Part shown: positions 14,302 through 25,589 of the stretch, in pieces
How the letters are laid out: the number at the start of each line of letters is the position of its first letter
Numbering within the stretch: the first letter of the stretch is position 1
DNA from: Brugia malayi
Lineage: Eukaryota; Nematoda; Chromadorea; Rhabditida; Onchocercidae
Assembly (NCBI RefSeq): GCF_000002995.4
Contig: NW_025062477.1
Span: forward strand, 11,442,649 to 11,506,648
Reading direction: 5' to 3'
Length of the DNA: 64,000 nucleotides
Notes under the pieces: generated by a model
The model's input: only the letters and a program-made list of their open reading frames with translations
Told to the model about the DNA's origin: nothing
Database searches by the model: none
Program-made: the position numbers and the translations under genes

Positions 14302-17300
14302 CTAGTACTAGTAACAGTATCAGTAACAGTATCAGTAATACTAGTAGTAATAGTAATAGTATTATCAGTAATAGTAGTATCAGTATCAGTATCAGTAGTA
14401 GTAGTAGTAGGAGTATTGAATGAAGTAATCGTTGATAATTTTGATGTTATTTGATTACGAATTAAATTAGACGTTGATGGTTTACAAATAATTTTATCAG
14501 TTGTATCAATACTAATATTATTTGTAAATTTATTTATATTTCCATCCAAATCATCATCTTGCTCTTCTGTTATTTGCTCAATAACATGAACGATATTTTT
14601 TGCTGAAAAGGAAAAAAAAAATTTTTTTTTTCTTCTTATTGTTATAATTTTATTAAAATTTTATTTATAAAAAAAAAAAAAAAAAAAAAAAATAAACAAT
14701 GAAACAAAAATTAAATAATAAACTTTTTTATTTTATTCAAAAAAGCAATTATTTCTTTTTTTTTTTTTTTTTATTAAATATCATTTATTTTAAAATAATA
14801 TAAATGCATAAGAAAAAGAAATAAATTGAAGTTAAAAAAAAAAAAAAAAACATTAAGCATAGATAATATTTATTCATATGTAAAAATATTTATTAACTTA
14901 ACTCATTTTGGCATATTGTAATAATTGCTAATAACAAATGGGTAAAATGATAAAATATGAGGAAATTTTAAAAATATGAGAAAAATATGTATAATTAAAA
15001 TCCAATAAGAAAATGATCAAAAAAAGATAATTAATTGGGACATACTATTATTATCACTATTATCATTGTGATCCTTGATTAATGAAATTTTATTAAATTA
15101 TCAATATTATCATCCTTATCACTTCCTATCATTCATTTATACATTATATGGATGTAAATATTATTTCAAGATAAGATTAATCATTTTTATACTTACTTCA
15201 TATCAAATAATCATATAAACTTTAAAAGTAATTTACTACTAACTGATAGAATACAATTACTGATTGAGCTATATGAATATCATTACCTAATTATCTAATA
15301 TTTAAAAGAAAATTTCAATTTATTTAACAATCACTGGAAAGATAAAAATATTGAACATAAAAATGTTTACAATCCTAAAATATATTTGTAAGTTTATTTA
15401 TTATAAAAAAATTAGTAACAAATAATTTAAGTGTTTTTTCATTTTAATATTACTAATTAAAGAAAAGAAAAAGTTAAACGTAAAAGTTTAGAATAACTAA
15501 AGATAAATGAAAAGGAAAAAGAAAACATGAATAATGTGTTAATGAGAAATTCAATTTAAGTGCCCAATTAATTTATATTAAAAAGAAAAAAATTCTTTTT
15601 TTTTTTTTTTTTTAAATTCTGTTTATTTATGATATATTCAAATTTTATTTAAAATTTGGAAATATTTTTTGAAAAAATTGCAATTTTTAATTTATAATAT
15701 GATAAAGTAATCTTCGAATGATTACTGTTTATTCTTTTATTAACAAATTGATATTTGTTTCAACGAATAAAGAAATTTAAAATATGAAATTTAAAAAGAA
15801 AAGCAAAAATGAGGAAATTAAAATGGCAAAAAAAAAAAATAAAAAAAGATTTCAATTTAAATTGAAGTAAAAAAAAATTAGAAATATACATATATGGAAT
15901 CTTTTTTTTTTTTTTTTTTGACTATAAATCAACTATTGGAGTTTTATTATTTTCTTTTCATTGTAAATTTTAAATCGATGAAAAAGAAAAAAGTTCAATA
16001 AAACTTAACTAAATAAGTTCATGATTAAATATAATAATTTGTGTTGAGATTTTTTTGTGATGAATAAATCTGACTAAGATTATATCAATTTATAACATCT
16101 GCCATCAATATCCGATAATAATACCTACCAATCATTCCTACTTTTTTCTTTTTTTTCATTTAATTGACCTTGTTTGTTAAATTAATCAATAGAAAATAAA
16201 AAAAGAAATGAATAAAGTAAGAAAGAAAAAAAGAGCAATACAATAATAATAAGTAAAAAGTAATAAAGTAACAAGTAAAATAATAAGTAAAAATGCACAA
16301 TTGTCAAATTTAACTTTATTTAAAGTTTTAAAATTTGAAAAATATTTATTATATGCATTCTTACATACTTACTCATTTCAGAATGAAAATATAAGAAAAA
16401 AAAAAAAAATGTAAACAAAATTTTGATAAAAAAGTTTGCAAAATATAGAAATAAACGATGAGAGAAGGAAGAATGAGAAAAAGAAGATAAGAAATGATTA
16501 ATTTTTGAAATATAAAATGTAAAAAAAAAAAAGAAAATAACAAATCTATAAAAAAGTTGAAAAAATTTTTTACATAACTTACAGTTTGTACTAAATTTGT
16601 TCAAAAAATAATAAATTATAATTGTCCTAAAATTTATTAAAAATTGCTAATAATTGCATAAATTATTCATTTATTATCTATCTTAAGAGTTATACTTTGA
16701 TTTTGCTAATTCATAAATTGTTAATAAAAAAATTAATTATGTAAAGTAAATTCAATAAATATTAATTTAGCACAAAAATAAATACTAGCAACAATAACAA
16801 TGAAATTCTTAGTAAGCTATTAAAATATTCTTGAATTTTGTTTATTTTTACATATATTTTGTTTACAGCACAATTTATGACTGATTACTTATGATAACTA
16901 CTAAAGTAAACAATGTTTTTTGATATTTTAATAAATTGTAAATTAAAAAAAATATTTATTTCACATATATTTTACAACTTAATTTATAATTCATTATTAA
17001 AATAAGGAATGCTTTTTAATATATTAATAACTTATAAGTTAAAAATTAATTCAATGTTTTTTCTTCTTTTTTTTTTTTTGCATGAATTTTTAACAAATGA
17101 TATTAATTACGTATATATATGATGGATAATTTGTTAGAAAAGCAAACAGATTGAATGAATAAATTAATTCGTTAAAAACAAATGAAAAAAAAAAGAAAAT
17201 AAAAAAGAAAAAAGAAAAAAATGAGTAAATGAATACATTAAGAATTTTTGTATGTTAAATTTTTTGTTTTCATGAAATTATCATTTTTTTTTTTTCTAAA

Positions 17301-17866
17301 AATAATGAAATTTCTTTTAAAAAAAATTTTTTTTAATAAAACAAAATGAGCCTAAGCTAAAATAATTATAATATGGCCTAAATATAAACTAATTAATTAA
17401 TTAATATATATATGAAATTTAGAAATAAAAATAGTAAAGAAAAAAAAAAAAAAAACAAAAACAAAAATAAAAATAAATTACCATCTGGTTTCCGTCGTCG
17501 TTTTACATTGTTTATATAAGCATTATTTGTTTCATCAGTATTACGATTACTATTTTTGCTACAACAATCATTTGTTATCAATTTGTGACAATTTGATGAT
17601 AATACCTCAATTGGTATTGAATTATCATTTCCTGATGATGATGATGATGATGATGATAATGATCTACTACATGTTAATGGTGTTATTTCCGGTTGTTTCA
17701 TGCATAAATTTGAATCATTTTTTACCGGATCATTTGTAACCGTTGATGTGAGTGATAAATCTTTTGATGATGTAATTGTTGGTAAATTTTGATGTAAATT
17801 TGTTGCATTTGTTGTATGATGTAATTTTGTCATTGCTGCAAACAGAAAATGTGGCGTTGCTGTCAT
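7726..17866 (-). CDS. ztf-11: Myt1/ZTF-11 family CCHHC zinc-finger transcription factor, 7 coding exons
   Basis: Coding exons on the minus strand are 17866-17482, 14602-13916, 13160-13038, 10397-10257, 9852-9648, 8683-8559 and 8006-7726. All junctions are GT..AG, with phases 1,1,1,1,2,1, giving 648 aa. Residues 364-388 and 410-434 are two CCHHC fingers (C-x4-C-x4-H-x7-H-x5-C), both ending RSLSGC, the Myt1 signature. Basic patches KRRRK (122-126) and KVKRSR (523-528) could be nuclear signals. PLDLT (498-502) resembles a CtBP-binding PxDLS motif. The first 357 residues are Ser/Thr/Asn-rich with repeat-encoded tracts, and the last exon has a roughly 26-residue Thr-rich run. Family knowledge: Myt1 proteins are neuronal transcription factors that repress non-neuronal genes; in C. 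elegans the member is ZTF-11. The ATG chosen lies 2 nt after a strong acceptor. An upstream coding exon ending in phase 1 cannot be excluded. The family call is firm; the symbol assumes a nematode. Confidence 0.93.
7836..7910 (-). repeat. Coding ACA-type triplet repeat (poly-Thr)
   Basis: GTT/TGT-type triplets on the plus strand read mostly ACA on the minus strand and encode a Thr-rich run in the last exon of the Myt1-family gene, interrupted by Ala, Ile, Val and Ser. Replication slippage here would change protein length without a frameshift. Confidence 0.85.
8007..8558 (-). other. Intron 6 of the Myt1-family gene
   Basis: A+T-rich intron of 552 bp between the exon ending at 8559 and the terminal exon. 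It contains a duplicated segment: a sequence starting TGTACATGTAAATATTATTA occurs at 8052 and again at 8190, 138 bp apart. No other feature is seen. Confidence 0.8.
8684..9647 (-). other. Intron 5 of the Myt1-family gene
   Basis: An A+T-rich intron of 964 bp containing one GA tract (about 9058-9090). No exon-like or structured element is seen. Confidence 0.75.
10015..10257 (-). repeat. Duplicated donor-proximal intron segment
   Basis: Two diverged copies of a roughly 100-bp segment lie next to each other (about 10147-10257 and 10015-10113). On the minus strand each starts with a donor-like GTAAGA or GTAAAA followed by ATGAAAT and an A+T-rich body containing GATTTCAATTCATTC. The first copy begins at the real donor of the second-finger exon; the other supplies a decoy donor about 150 nt further in. 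Confidence 0.55.
10714..10723 (+). promoter_or_regulatory. Nuclear-receptor extended half-site TCCAAGGTCA
   Basis: The sequence fits the monomer site YCAAGGTCA bound by FTZ-F1/SF-1-type nuclear receptors. It lies in a G+C-richer patch inside intron 3 of the Myt1-family gene. A single site is weak evidence. Confidence 0.3.
12075..12262. promoter_or_regulatory. Candidate intronic enhancer: five GGTCA half-sites and a POU octamer
   Basis: A complex patch in an otherwise simple A+T-rich intron. GGTCA or its complement occurs at 12094-12098, 12133-12137, 12193-12197, 12233-12238 (AGGTCA) and 12252-12257 (TGACCT); the last two form an inverted pair 13 nt apart. A perfect octamer ATGCAAAT lies at 12177-12184. 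GGTCA is the nuclear-receptor half-site core and ATGCAAAT the POU-homeodomain octamer, so a neuronal enhancer of the host gene is a reasonable inference. No conservation test was possible. Confidence 0.4.
13161..13915 (-). other. Intron 2 of the Myt1-family gene
   Basis: A 755-bp intron of A+T-rich low-complexity sequence. Near its 5' end on the minus strand are AAACA-type runs (13847-13872), and just upstream of the first-finger exon there is a (AAAAC)n tract. Nothing else is visible. Confidence 0.75.
14271..14410 (-). repeat. Coding ACT-type triplet repeat in exon 2 of the Myt1-family gene
   Basis: Degenerate AGT/AGTA triplets on the plus strand read ACT/ACA/GAT on the minus strand and encode a long Thr/Ser/Asp/Ile-rich stretch in the N-terminal half of the protein. 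The reading frame stays open throughout the exon. Confidence 0.8.
14603..17481 (-). other. Intron 1 of the Myt1-family gene
   Basis: The longest intron of the gene (2,879 bp). It is dominated by A or T runs and short A+T-rich words, and a diverged internal duplication is suspected around 16,860-17,050. No exon-like or structured element was recognised. Confidence 0.7.
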
Positions 17867-17905
17867 TCCTGAAAAATATTTGAAGGAAAAAAAGAAAAAA
17901 AAAAA
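17867..17905 (-). promoter_or_regulatory. Strong splice acceptor 2 nt before the Myt1-family ATG
   Basis: On the minus strand a long T-rich tract ends in TTTTTCAG, followed by GA and then ATG. This fits either an ordinary acceptor after a 5'UTR exon or, in a nematode, a spliced-leader trans-splice site, where the start codon often sits a few bases from the leader. The sequence cannot tell the two apart. Confidence 0.5.
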
Positions 17906-18185
17906 AAAATTAACATAAAATTTTTAAAATATATTTCAAAAAATACATTTATTATTTAGCATTCTCATAATTATTTACATTATATGATTTTATTATTTTC
18001 AACATAAATTCTAACATTTACATCGAATTATTTCATACAAATTTGCAAATTTCGTACAATTGTAACATTCATTTTAAATTAGTAATATAAATTTTTAATT
18101 ATATATGTAATTTATAGGTAAATTATTAGTACTCAATAATATTCATTACAAATTACTGATATAAATTTGTATTAAAATAGTTTAC

Positions 18186-18595
18186 ACGTAAACGATATAT
18201 TAATACTTATTGTAAATTGTGAACATAAATTTTAATATGCATAAAAAAAAATATATATAAACGTGAATTATACGCTTAGATATTTACTTTAAGACTAACG
18301 GATATACGTGAATCAAAAAATTCAGTAATTCATAACGTGCATATGTAATTTATAGGTTAACTATATTATTTAAATTGTAAATTATAAACTTAACGTCTAC
18401 ATATTGTTTAAACGTAAATCTTACGTATAAACTACTACAGTAATGGTATAAAATTTATTATAAAAAACGCAAAACAAAACAAAACAAAACAAAAATACTT
18501 GACGCATAAAATGGGTGTAACTAATATAAATCATATTTAACGTGTAAAACACGTTTCACACGTGTAACTCATACATCAAATATATAATTAGACGT
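18186..18595. promoter_or_regulatory. Cluster of ACGT cores upstream of the Myt1-family gene
   Basis: Eleven ACGT tetramers occur in 410 bp: at 18186, 18261, 18306, 18335, 18393, 18412, 18423, 18540, 18551, 18560 and 18592. One is a full CACGTG (18559-18564). With base composition near 11% each for C and G, fewer than one would be expected. ACGT is the core of many bZIP and bHLH sites. The cluster starts about 320 bp upstream of the first recognised coding exon, so a promoter-proximal role is possible but unproven. Confidence 0.35.
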
Positions 18596-18772
18596 ACGAT
18601 AAGGATAACATTTAAATAAAAATTGTAATTGTAATTACTGCATTATATTAACTTGCTTTATGTGAGAAGAATGGAAATGAAATGGTCAAAAGTAAACAAA
18701 TAACATACAAATATAAATGCCTACAAACTGCAATTCAATCCTTTCATTATTCATTCATTCATCTAAACAAAA

Positions 18773-19030
18773 CCTATCAAAGTAATCAGTAATTAGTAAC
18801 TGAGTAATTCATCTCATAACACCTGTAATTCAATTTAAGCCTATTAAAGTAATCAATAGTTAGCAGCAGTACTAGTAATAGTAATATCACAGTAATCCGA
18901 TTGTCTCCTAATATAGATATTAACATGGAACAAGCGTAATTCAATACAGTTTATCAAAGTAATCAATAGTTAACAGTAATACTAGTAGCAAAGTTTATCA
19001 AAGCAATTAACAGATAACAATAACAACGGT
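18773..19030. repeat. Degenerate tandem repeat with TATCAAAGTAATCA core
   Basis: Four diverged copies begin at about 18773, 18840, 18951 and 18994. Each has a (C/T)TAT(C/T)AAAG(T/C)AAT core followed by AGTTA(G/A)CAGTAATACTAGTA-like sequence. Confidence 0.6.
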
Positions 19031-19284
19031 AAAAGCACAGTAATCTCCTTGTTATCCTGTATACCAGTAATTTAGTAATTCGATATTTCAGTTCGATGGT
19101 AACAATTAAGCACAAATCACATAAAAATAACAACGATTGAAGGAAGAAATAATGAAGGAGGGTTTCAGTTGCTGAAACTACTACCACTACTACTACTAAC
19201 TACTAACTACTACTATTAGTAACCCCGCAGATGGTCGTCCATAAAGTATGTCTGTCTCTTTGTCTGTAGATGATTGTTTGCATG

Positions 19285-19293
19285 GGTGTGTGT

Positions 19294-19339
<46 letters not shown>
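19285..19339. repeat. (GT)n dinucleotide microsatellite
   Basis: A run of about 55 bp of GT repeats with one GTAT interruption. Confidence 0.95.
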
Positions 19340-19340
<1 letters not shown>

Positions 19341-19962
19341 TGTATTTATCTGTCCACAGGAAATGGATATAGAAGGAATTTTAGAATTAAAGTTTTTCTC
19401 TTTCTCTCTCTCTCACTCTTACTCTTACCACCTTCCTTCCTCTCTCCCTCTCTCTCCTTTTTCTCTTTCTCATTTGTTTCTCTTTGTATGAAAGTTAAGA
19501 AATGAAACGATAATAAAGAATGAAAAGAAAAAAAAAAAAGAAAGAATAAGAGAAGAAAGCAAAGCTAAAAATCATCAATGATATCGCCGCTACTCATTTT
19601 TAGTACTTTTCATGCAAATATATTAAAAAAAAAACCTTTAAAAATTGCTATTCTTTATTTTCACTCTTTCAATCTTTCTTTTATCATTTATCTCTCTCTC
19701 TCTCTCTCCCTTTTGTATATTCATTACCATTTCCTTTCCTGTCTCTCTCTTTCTCTTCTTCTTAATTTTTTAATTTTCAAGAATTAACTAATAATTAAAC
19801 AAATACACACACACACATACATACAGCCATGTATTTCTATCTTAAAGTTTCTATTTTTTTTTTTTAAATAATATCTTTAAAAAGAAATTATTTAAAAAAA
19901 AAAAGCAAGAAAAAAAGGGAGAAATGATAGAAAGAAAGAAAAATTTTAATGATATCTTATAA

Positions 19963-19995
<33 letters not shown>

Positions 19996-20214
19996 TTCTT
20001 CACATTCTTAAAGCTATTTCTAAAACTTTTTTTTGATAAGAAATAATAAATAATAAACAATTATAATATATAATTTTATTTGTTATTCCATTTCACAATT
20101 TTTTATTTTAAAAAAGAGAAAGAGAATTTCACACTTACTTTAATTTTAACTTTATCACACTATTTATTATCATTTGCTCAAATTCTTCACTCTTCTCTCC
20201 TTCTCTCTTACATT

Positions 20215-20322
20215 TCTCTTCCCCCTCCTCTTCTCTCTCTCCGTCTCCGTCCCTCCCTCCCTCTCTCTCTCCGTCTCTGTCCCTCCCTCCCCTCTCTCTC
20301 CCTCTCTCCTTGTCTCTGTCTT
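20215..20322. repeat. Pyrimidine-only CT-rich block
   Basis: Plus-strand C/T tract with diverged repeats of CTCTCTCTCCGTCTC(C/T)GTCCCTCCCTCC. It makes opposite-strand frames that look like charged RER/DGER proteins, which are artefacts of composition. Confidence 0.8.
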
Positions 20323-20617
20323 CATCCACATTTCACATTTCTATTGAATTGTTCACTTTAGACAAGATTATAAGTGTAACTTCGCTAAGTAGCAACTACT
20401 ACGGTAACTGCCACCTGCTTCCTTCCCCAATTTTTCTTCTTCTTTTCATTTTCTTTCATATTTATTTTACAGCAAAATTCTAACTTTGTAAACAAACAAC
20501 AAACGAAAAAAAAAAGCCAATCGAAATTATCAATAAAAAAAGTTACACTCAATTAATTAAATAAAATTAAATCTGCAAAAAAAAAAAAAAAAAAAAGCTC
20601 AAAAAAAACTTCAGAAT

Positions 20618-20768
20618 TTATTACAAATTTAAATATGAAGTAATTAATACAATCCTAAAAAATTATTACAAATTTAAATATTAAATAATTAATACAGTCT
20701 TAAAAATGTATTACAAATTTAAATATTAATTAATATTATATTACAAATTCAAATATGAAACAGTCTAT
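20618..20768. repeat. Degenerate tandem repeat, ~45-bp unit
   Basis: Four copies of a segment containing TTACAAATTTAAATAT start near 20621, 20666, 20711 and 20741. Confidence 0.65.
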
Positions 20769-22485
20769 AATTTCATTCATATATCCATATAATATGCGTT
20801 GTACAAAGATGAATGTAAATGATTAAATTTGCATTATAAAATTTTATTAAAGAAAGTTTACGTTATAAAAGTTAATTAATTAATTAATTTATATACAACA
20901 AAAAAGTTAATTAATTCTTTATCACACTGTTAATTTTATTACAATAAACCTTTTTTTCTTTCAATCGCCCAAATTTATATATTATATCAAATTTGCCTTA
21001 AACACTGATGGCTAACTTTTTCGATGCTTAATGACTATTATAAGCTAATGATTTGAATATGATTTGAATATTATCATTTCCATTATCATATTAAAAATTG
21101 CAAATGATAAAAAAAGAATGATAAATGATGCAAGATTATAAAATATAATTAATAAATTAAAAAATTTAAATTATTCAAAAATGAGAAAAGTTAAAATTTG
21201 ATTTCATAAAATTATTCTTAAATTTTTTTCTTTCTCCTTTTCTCTCTATCATTTTACTTGTTTGATATAAAGTATTGTAAATAAGACATATATTTAAATG
21301 TTATTTAAAAATTAAAAAAAAAAAAAAAAACGTTAGAAAAAAAAGTTAATAAATTGACATATAAAAATTTCATCAGAAAAATATCTACATAAATTTTCTT
21401 AAAAATTTCTTTTTTAAAAATTTGAAAATTTCTTAAAAATTTTGGCCTTCTAATCTTTTAATTATTTAATAAAAAAAAAAAAAATACTTAACAAGTATCA
21501 AATGTTTAAATGTTAAAACATTCCAAAAGCTTCTACAATTCGACAAATATCAAATGTTTTTAATTGTTAGAATATTCCAAAAAGTATTGGATTAAAAAAG
21601 AAAAAAAAAAAGAAAAGAAAAATTAGAAATCTATTTTATAAATCTATTATAAAATCTATTGCATAATTTAAAAATGCAAAATTGAACATTAAAATTAAAT
21701 TTTGTTTAAAAACAAAAAAAAAAAAAAAAACAAAAAGCAAAAAAAAAAAAGAAAATTAACAGAATTAATCAAAAATTCGTTCGCTTCATTTTCTTTGATA
21801 AAAATGAAAAAAAAAAAAAAAAAAAACCTTAGATAGGAAAATGAATGAAAAATAGCCTAAAGATGAGCAAATGTTCCAATAAAAATAGAAAAAATAGTTT
21901 GTCCTATATGTATGGTTAATTTTTCAAAATAAATAAATAAATAAAAAAAAAAAAAAAAATTTTCTTTTTTCTTTTTTTCCTTTGGTCCTCAAAATATTAG
22001 CATTTCGTTCAGTTGCTTAGCAGCACATTACAATTTAATTTTATGCAATAAATTATATTATAAATTTCTTTTTTAAAAACAAAACAAAACAAAACAAAAA
22101 TGACAGAAAAAAAAAATGAAAAAAAAACAAATATTTTAATAATTCTCTTTCTTTTCCTTTCCTTTTTTTTTTTTCCTCAAAAATTTTAGTAATAATTTAA
22201 ACCAAAAGCAAAAAGATTTAATTAATTAATATGAATAGAAATAATAAATGAATGAAATAAAAATTTGAAATGATTTAAAAATGAATTAATTGTGGTTTAT
22301 TTAATGATGTATGTAGCAAAGCAGCTGGTGAACATCACATTATCATCAACCAACTAAAAACTATCCTTGTTTGCTAGTCCTAAAATAGATGATGATAGTT
22401 GTTGAAGCGATGACTACTTTGAAGAATGAGAAGATTGCTTGAAGATATTCCATCCGTATTTATATCTAAAGAATTGAGCAGATGT

Positions 22486-22533
<48 letters not shown>

Positions 22534-22821
22534 GGAGGGAGAGAGAGGTAGAAAAGAGATTTTGGAGGACATGTTCATGTGACACTCAACTTTTCTTCCA
22601 TCTCTCAATCCTTCTGTCTCCATGCAATTTAATCCATCTTTCTACCACCTAATATCTTATCAAATTCTTTTTTAATCGCTTTACAGAATAATTTTTCATT
22701 TTAGATTATTTCTTTTTTAATCGAAACTAAATTTTTGTATTATTTCAATCATTAATGATTGAAATCAATATAATACATAATAAGTAAATTAATTTCATTT
22801 CATTTATAGAAATATAACAAT

Positions 22822-23062
22822 TAATTTAACTGAACTATTCGAAATTTTAAAATGTTCGATTTAGCATAATAAAAGTAAAGTAACAAATATATTTAAATGG
22901 TATAATACATGTTTATTTATACATTATGTTTATTTATGTAGTTATTTTTTTGTTAATGTTTATTTATATAATTATAAAACTAAATTAGACTAAACTACTC
23001 GAAAATATTGAACTGTTTAATTTAGCATAATTAAATAAGAGTAACAAATATATTTGAATAAT
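22822..23062. repeat. Diverged direct duplication
   Basis: Two related segments of about 80 bp lie about 155 bp apart. Both contain a CT(A/G)AACTA(T/C)TCGAAA block, a TTTAGCATAAT block and an AGTAACAAATATATTT(A/G)AAT block in the same order. Confidence 0.6.
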
Positions 23063-24487
23063 ATTATATAGTTATCTTCCTAAAATTCAGTGTAAATTGT
23101 GACTATTTGAATAATTCTATTCTACCATTTTTCAATCATTTTGTTAATACAAATAATTAAAAGATACCAAAAATTATTTAAACAATTATTTTTTCATTCT
23201 TATCAATCCTTTATAAAAATTAATAATGCAGCAGAAAAAAAAAAAAAAAAAAAATAGAAAAATATTTAATTTAAAAATGTCGCAAATTGCGCAATTTAGT
23301 TAGCATATATAAAGTCATAAAAGTTTTCCTTTATGATTATTTCTCGTGATATTTTCATTGTAAAAATTCAATTCCTTATTTTTCCGAAGATTACGTTTTT
23401 CTTTTTTCTTTTCTTATTTTTTTGACATTACAATAAAAGAAAGCAAAGCCTAAGAATGTAATTTATAAACAGGGAAGATCGAGCTTTTTATTTGGGCCAT
23501 AAATCTTGTTACACATGCCATTATTGAAAAAGTTATACTTTTACTTAAAAAGCCTAAGCTAAAAATGCCTAGCCAACAAATCGTTTGGTAGCTAGTTGAT
23601 GTCGTATTCAAGCCTTAAAATTTTTTTGTTTTTTTACTACTATTGAATTTGATTAGCTCGTTAAGTAAGGTTAAATATGCTTCACATACTATAAAAATGT
23701 GTCGATGTAAATAATGCATTGAAAATTTTCAAATTTTTTATTTGAAAAAAAAATAATTTACTAACAAAAAAAAAAAAAGAAAAAAAAGAAAAACAGTTTT
23801 GTAATTTAAATAAATTACAAACAATCTTGTAATTTATTTAAATTAAGCATACTATAAATCTAGAAATGACAAACTTTTGAAAAAAAGATTAATCATTTTG
23901 AAATATTTGAAAAAAATAAAAAGTATATGATAGTAGTGAATAAATAAGCAAAAAACAATTCTTAAATTAAAAAAAAAAAAAAAAAAGAGTAAAACAATTT
24001 TTTTGTTTTTTTCTTTTTAATATAATTCACTTAAAGTTAGATTTAAGCAACAATGATACGGTAGAAAAAATTCTAATAAAAAGTACGGTATATCAAATAG
24101 TCATACTCATAAATAACTGAAAAAGTTAATAACTTCTATCAATGTTACATTTTGTAAATAAATCGATAAAATAATTTTAGTGATAAATCTGATCTTTTTA
24201 CTAAATAATTTTTTAAGAAATTAAAAAAACAAAAAAAAAAAATTTTTTTACTAAATAATTCAATGTGTAATCGTTAATTTTTTTTTTTTTTTCAAATGTA
24301 ATAATGAATTTTTATTTCATTATCTAATCAACAATTTAATGTTAACTTCTTCTAAAATCTATCTACTTGTAATTTCTTAAAAGTTATTAAACTGTAAGAT
24401 TTGAAATACAGTATACGAAAAGTTAAAACGTGGAAAACTTTACATAACTCTTAAAAAAAAAAAGAAAGTTACATATATAAAATCATG

Positions 24488-24507
24488 ATGACGTAACGAA
24501 ACGTCAT
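24488..24507. promoter_or_regulatory. CRE-type palindrome ATGACGT-N6-ACGTCAT
   Basis: Perfect 7-bp inverted arms flank AACGAA, so two TGACGT half-sites face each other. TGACGT is the CREB/ATF half-site. About 150 bp further on, ATCATGATAACGT is repeated twice in tandem (24655-24680). Confidence 0.35.
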
Positions 24508-25082
24508 AAAACATTTTACGTTTAAAAAAAAAAGGAAAACTAAATCATCGAAAAAAGTTTAAGAGCTAAATTGTAAGTGAATGCATAAGTAAGAAAGTAA
24601 AAACGTGACAGAATCTTTTTATATCTTTGAAAGGGGAAAATTATATGCATAATATCATGATAACGTATCATGATAACGTGATAATATCAAGTATAAGCAA
24701 ATCAGAGGTAAATGAGTCACTCTGTTAGCTCAGCTATCTGAGAAACATTATTTCCTCAGATGCTGATAAAATTGATAAAAAGATTGACAATAAATTAGCA
24801 AAGCATTTGAGAAACTTTAAAAAAAGAATTTGAAAAAAAAGATTAGTATCTACAGAGATTTACTCTTTTATATGAATTAGAATTCTTTCAGTATTTCTAC
24901 ATTTTAAGAAAAAAAAAAAAAGAAAAGGAAAATTAAATGATAAAAGAAAGTATAAAAGATAAATTCGTTAATAAATGAGAAAGTAAAAACAAAGAAATAA
25001 AGAAAGGAACAAACTGTATACATTACTATCATACACAAAACAAAGGAATTGTCAACGATATCAAAATATTTTCGAGATGTTT

Positions 25083-25468
25083 CCGTCTCATTCTATTCCG
25101 TACCCTTTCATTCTATTCCGTACCGTCTCATTCTATTCCGTACCGTCTTATTCTATTCCGTACCGTCTCATTCTATTCCGTACCGTCTCATTCTATTCCG
25201 TACCGTCTCATTCTATTCCGTACCGTCTCATTCTATTCCGTACCCTTTCATTCTATTCTGTACGGTCTCATTCTATTCCGTTCCTTCTTATTCTATTCCG
25301 TTCCTTCTTATTCTATTCCGTACCCTTTCATTCTATTCTGTACCGTCTAATTCTATTCCGTTCCTTCCTACTCTGTTCCGTTTCTTCTTATTCTGTTCCG
25401 TTCCTTCTTATTCTATTCCGTTCCGTCTCATTGCATTCCGTTCTATTTCATCTCATTCCGTCCCGTTT
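25083..25468 (+). repeat. Minisatellite, 20-bp unit, about 19 copies
   Basis: Tandem copies of CCGTCTCATTCTATTCCGTA. Copies at the left end are nearly identical; those to the right drift towards CTTCTTATTCTATTCCGTTC. The G+C content is far above that of the flanks. Because 20 is not a multiple of 3, all plus frames cycle through the same repeating 20-residue peptide and stay open, producing overlapping open frames of 141 and 183 codons. I treat these as non-coding. Confidence 0.95.
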
Positions 25469-25589
25469 TATTAATGTAAATGAACGAACGGATGTGAAAA
25501 TGGATATTACAAAAAAAAAAAAAAGAAATGAAAGAGCATTTTATTCACTGAGTACTTGCTTTGCTTTTGCTTCGAAGTCGATTAGATTG

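Larger units (their letters stand above)
17906..24400. other. Gene-poor DNA upstream of the Myt1-family gene
   Basis: No gene is supported. It holds a run of ACGT-rich sequence (18186-18595), degenerate repeats (18773-19030 and 20618-20768), GT and CA microsatellites (19285-19339, 19968-19995), a CT-rich block with diverged 30-40-bp units (about 20215-20322), a duplicated segment (22822-23062), and G+C-richer patches at about 22315-22640 and 23460-23640. The word GCCTAAGCTAAAA occurs at 23550 and, inside intron 1, at about 17350. Confidence 0.6.

Noticed and set aside
17527..17739. 70-codon plus-strand frame with a poly-Met run
   Set aside because: It is antisense to coding exon 1 of the Myt1-family gene; the Met run comes from a coding TCA repeat.
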